Assembly (NCBI GenBank): GCA_029335935.2
Contig: JARJMV020000019.1
Span: forward strand, 1 to 7,251
Reading direction: 5' to 3'
Length of the DNA stretch: 7,251 bases
From: a bacterium
GTDB lineage: Bacteria; Armatimonadota; Fimbriimonadia; Fimbriimonadales; GBS-DC
Shown here: positions 4,403 to 7,251 of the stretch, piece by piece
Layout of the letters: each line of letters begins with the position of its first letter
Numbering within the stretch: the stretch's first letter is position 1
Made by a program: the position numbers and the translations under genes
The notes under the pieces: generated by a model
What the model was told of the DNA's origin: nothing
Databases searched by the model: none
What the model saw: only the letters and a program-made list of their open reading frames with translations

Positions 4403-7231
4403 CTAACCGATCCGATGCTCGCCTGCGCCGTACTCTGTTTCTCCCAGCACGGCAGTGTAGCCCTCGGGCACGGTGATGTGCCCGCGCACGCTCCCGTCGG
4501 ACTGCTCCAGCGCGAATCGTAGCACGCCGTCGGGCAGGGGTAGCATGCCATACGCCCAGTGTAGGTCGCCTAAGAACGGGGATAGGGCGAACCGTTTCCA
4601 GCGCGGCTCAAGCGGCGAAGCGCCCAGCACCGTGATGGGCAGGAAATAGGCAGGCGCGGCGCTCCACGCATGGCAGTGGCTGCGCGTGAAGAACTCGGTC
4701 GTGTGCGCCTGTAGCGGGCTGCTCACACGCTCACCCTTGAACTGCTCCCAGCAGGCAACTGCGCCCATCGCCAGCATGTAGCCCCAATCCGCGCGGATAC
4801 GCTCCAAAATCGCCTGACGGCGGTTCAGGCTGTATAGCGTCTCCAGCAGGAACGCGGTCATAAACGGGCTGCCTATCTGCACAAAGCCTTCGGGCGGCTC
4901 GTCAAGATACCCTTCCAGAATCGCGCGTCGTTCAGGCGTGGGCACATCGCACAGCAGCGCGATTACCTGGGTCTGGACGCTGAACACAGGGCTTGGCGCG
5001 CCGTCAGGCTTGAGGCAGTCGGTGTAGGCGCGTTGGGCGTCGTTCCACAGGCGCGCGTTGATAGCCGTGCGCAACTCGCTCGCCCACGCACGCCAAGTGG
5101 TCGCCAAGCTCGGCTCGCCCAGCGCGTCGGCGAGCTGGGCTGTATCGTCCCACACGCGCGCCAGCCACATATTCTGGTGGCTCACTACGCCCTCGCCCGG
5201 CGTGTCCATCGGCGCCCAGTCGAGCATGTTCCACGCCGTGATTTCCAGCAAGCCGTCCGAGTTCAGATACCGTTCGTGCAGGGTCTGGTTCTGCTGCGCG
5301 ATGTAGGGGAACACTGTGCGCACGAACTCCATGTCGCCCGTGAAGAGGTAATGCTCGTAGCAGGCGATTGCCCATAGCAGCGACCAAGCCGTGAGGATGT
5401 TGGGCCACGCGCTGGGCACTTGGCTCTCCACCAGCGGCGATTGCCTAAGCGATTCGGCGGCGAGTATCAAGCATCGCCGTGCGAGCGCGTAATCGCCGAA
5501 GCCCGTGTAGGCGAAGAGCGCCTCGTTGCGGGCGTCGCCCACCCAGAAGGTCTGCTCGTAGGTCGGGCAGTCAATAAAAGTATCCTCGCTGCACAGGCGC
5601 ACCGTCTCGCGCGAGAGTTCATAAATCTGATTCAGCAGCGGATCGGAGCAGACAAACGCGCCGCGATTCTCGTAGGGGTAGACGCTGTGCAAGCAAGTGA
5701 CGCGACGCAGGCGCACAGGCTCCGTCGCACCGTCGGGGAAACGCACCGTGAGCGTGGCGTACCGAAAACCGCGCTTGACCACGCAGAAGAACCGCTGCCA
5801 ACCCCGCCGCGTGATGTAGCGAAAAGTGTTGTTTAGACCGACTGTCCACTGCACGCGATTGGGGAAGACAGGATCCACATACTCAAACCCGTTAAAGTCG
5901 ATGATCACACCCGAAGGCGCTTCAAGTTCCAGCTCGACATAACCGTATACCTCGCGTTGCCAATCGAGTCGCAGCTCCACATCACCTGTCTGTGCAGGGT
6001 GAACCACCGTGTAGTCGTCGACGGTGTGGATACAAGCGTAGGAATGCTCGACACGAGGCGTTTCAGGGGTGGGCGTGCATCGCGTGGTGAGGGCGAACAC
6101 AGGCGCGCGGGCAGTGTGCATCGGATCGAAACTGCGCGCCTTGAGGTGATGGCGCAGGTCGCTCACGGCGCGGGCGTCGCGGGTTTGCTCGTAGCCCTCT
6201 ATATCGCCCTCGAACGGTCCGATAACAATCCACGGGTAATCAGCGCGTTCCATCAGAGGGTTGAGGAACTGCACAGGCGCATCGGCAGGCGCGTGGACGA
6301 CGATGTAGCGGAACCAGTCGTGATACCAGCGCGAGGCGTCGAGGGTCAGCAAGTTCGAGCCTGCCTGCAACTGCAGCGTGTGAACCCCGTCCACGCGCGG
6401 GGCAACCTCGCCGTTGAGACGCACCTCCGTCTCGAGAAGCCCGTGATGCACATCGTCGATGTGGAGCGTGCAGGGGGCGTCGGCGCGGATTTCGGTCGCC
6501 ACGAGGCCCGAGAGCACGCGCGGGCTTGCCGAAAGGTCGTCGGGCGCAAAGTAGGGCTTGAGATCAAACGCCCAAGCAGCCAACGGCGGCTGTACCACCC
6601 GAACGCGCTCGATGACCTTCGGCGGAATCGGCTCCAGCGTGAGGAACGGGATGGGACGGGGCAGCAGCTCGCCCCACGGCGCGCAGCCTGCCTCGCCAAT
6701 CTCGACCGCCTCGTTCCACTCGTAATCGTCGTAGCGGGGGAGCGTCCAGTCGCCCATCGCGCGTCGGGCGTCGTAAAGCTCATCAAACCCCAGTTGGCAC
6801 GACATCCGCGCCGTCGCGCGCTCGAACGCCGGATGCGGCACATTTAACCAGCTCGCGTCGGAAGCGGCTACCACCTTGCCGTCGCACTCGACCTGCGCAA
6901 TCAGCCCACCGCGACCCCTACCCCGCATATAGTCGTTCTGAAATGTGCCGATGCCGAGATGATGCACCAACACCGCAATCGCGTTCAGCCCCTCGTGCGC
7001 ATACTGGGTCAGGTCGTGCAGGTCGTAGTACCACTGCCCATAGAAGGCGCGTATCGGACCGTGCCCAATCAACTCGCCGTTGAACCACAGGGTGTATCGG
7101 GTGTCCGCGCTGAGGGCAACCAATACTTTGTGCAAGCCTCGGGTCAGTTGAAACTCTTTGCGCACGCACCAGTAGAAATTGCGCGGGGCAGGCTCGCCCG
7201 GCGACCAAATCCAACGCGCTCGCCAATTCAT
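4403..7231 (-). CDS. GH78 alpha-L-rhamnosidase-like glycoside hydrolase
   Basis: A complete 942-residue enzyme of the bacterial rhamnosidase type (GH78), expected to cleave terminal alpha-L-rhamnose from oligosaccharides or glycosides by inversion. Domains in order: an N-terminal beta-sandwich (about 1-180) with the typical opening WRARWIWSPGE and LSADTRYTLWFNGELIGHGP; further beta domains (about 200-510); the (alpha/alpha)6 catalytic barrel (about 520-870); and a C-terminal beta-sandwich (about 871-942). The acidic residues of GH78 are in place by motif: D554, E559 and D566 in DCPTYEQTFWVGDA, matching Asp567/Glu572/Asp579 of Bacillus RhaB, and E829 in GAVACWEQF, matching Glu841. The HCHAWSAAPAYFL block (852-864) is the family's HAW/GPAYWL segment. 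The usual DCPQRxERLGW wording is altered to DCPTYEQTFWVGD, so specificity may differ. No signal peptide is present, so it should be cytoplasmic. No Shine-Dalgarno is visible; a small hairpin lies just before the ATG. Its promoter is outside the window. Confidence 0.88.
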   Translation of the reverse strand: MNWRARWIWSPGEPAPRNFYWCVRKEFQLTRGLHKVLVALSADTRYTLWFNGELIGHGPIRAFYGQWYYDLHDLTQYAHEGLNAIAVLVHHLGIGTFQNDYMRGRGRGGLIAQVECDGKVVAASDASWLNVPHPAFERATARMSCQLGFDELYDARRAMGDWTLPRYDDYEWNEAVEIGEAGCAPWGELLPRPIPFLTLEPIPPKVIERVRVVQPPLAAWAFDLKPYFAPDDLSASPRVLSGLVATEIRADAPCTLHIDDVHHGLLETEVRLNGEVAPRVDGVHTLQLQAGSNLLTLDASRWYHDWFRYIVVHAPADAPVQFLNPLMERADYPWIVIGPFEGDIEGYEQTRDARAVSDLRHHLKARSFDPMHTARAPVFALTTRCTPTPETPRVEHSYACIHTVDDYTVVHPAQTGDVELRLDWQREVYGYVELELEAPSGVIIDFNGFEYVDPVFPNRVQWTVGLNNTFRYITRRGWQRFFCVVKRGFRYATLTVRFPDGATEPVRLRRVTCLHSVYPYENRGAFVCSDPLLNQIYELSRETVRLCSEDTFIDCPTYEQTFWVGDARNEALFAYTGFGDYALARRCLILAAESLRQSPLVESQVPSAWPNILTAWSLLWAIACYEHYLFTGDMEFVRTVFPYIAQQNQTLHERYLNSDGLLEITAWNMLDWAPMDTPGEGVVSHQNMWLARVWDDTAQLADALGEPSLATTWRAWASELRTAINARLWNDAQRAYTDCLKPDGAPSPVFSVQTQVIALLCDVPTPERRAILEGYLDEPPEGFVQIGSPFMTAFLLETLYSLNRRQAILERIRADWGYMLAMGAVACWEQFKGERVSSPLQAHTTEFFTRSHCHAWSAAPAYFLPITVLGASPLEPRWKRFALSPFLGDLHWAYGMLPLPDGVLRFALEQSDGSVRGHITVPEGYTAVLGETEYGAGEHRIG

Positions 7232-7232
7232 A

Positions 7233-7249
7233 GGGCAAAACTTTCGCCC
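7233..7249 (-). promoter_or_regulatory. Possible hairpin just 5' of the GH78 start codon
   Basis: On the minus strand GGGCGAA (7249-7243) can pair with TTTGCCC (7239-7233), seven pairs including one G-U, around a three-base loop. The stem ends one base before the ATG, where a Shine-Dalgarno would normally lie. It could restrict initiation or be a chance inverted repeat; the window ends at 7251, so the full leader is not visible. Confidence 0.25.
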
Positions 7250-7251
7250 CA

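Noticed and set aside
5957..6847. 296-residue open frame on the plus strand opposite the GH78 gene
   Set aside because: His/Arg/Val-rich shadow of a convincing 942-residue gene, with no motif of its own.

Overview
The window is bacterial DNA, mostly GC-rich (about 65% G+C in a 60-base hand count inside the dehydrogenase), densely packed and with very short intergenic gaps. No rRNA, tRNA, CRISPR array, transposase or integrase is visible. The gene mix is a class III-like zinc-binding MDR dehydrogenase, a stand-alone DUF1854 protein, an archaeo-eukaryotic-type (VLRF1/eRF1-like) release-factor homologue, argC and a large GH78 rhamnosidase-like enzyme. It would fit a free-living heterotroph such as a member of Armatimonadota or a neighbouring GC-rich phylum, but the sequence alone cannot fix the taxon.

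Layout. Positions 1-507 form a compositionally different left edge: a gene of about 41% G+C (36-383) with no recognisable family, overlapped at its end by a possible 46-residue ORF (367-507). From 526 to 4384 four genes run on the plus strand, probably as one transcriptional unit: the MDR dehydrogenase (526-1560), an 11-nt gap, DUF1854 (1572-2087), a 60-nt gap with a strong Shine-Dalgarno, the release-factor-like protein (2148-3341), and argC (3338-4384), which starts inside the previous stop codon (ATGA). A 942-residue GH78-type glycosidase (7231 to 4403) converges on argC from the minus strand, with only 18 nt between the two stop codons.

How they may work together. ArgC catalyses the third step of arginine synthesis. 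It is separated here from any other arg gene in view and is translationally coupled to a ribosome-associated factor homologue. DUF1854 proteins have been linked by family name to metabolism of cyanophycin, an Asp-Arg polymer, so a DUF1854-argC link through arginine is an attractive but unproven reading. The GH78 enzyme lacks a signal peptide and would act in the cytoplasm on imported rhamnosides or oligosaccharides; it is probably an independent unit.

Most notable points: the release-factor homologue appears to have lost both the GGQ-type catalytic glutamine and the zinc-ribbon cysteines; the MDR enzyme has lost the catalytic-zinc ligands but kept the structural-zinc cysteines; and two genes (526 and the GH78 gene) begin without a clear Shine-Dalgarno. 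I do not see a convincing new defence or mobile system here.
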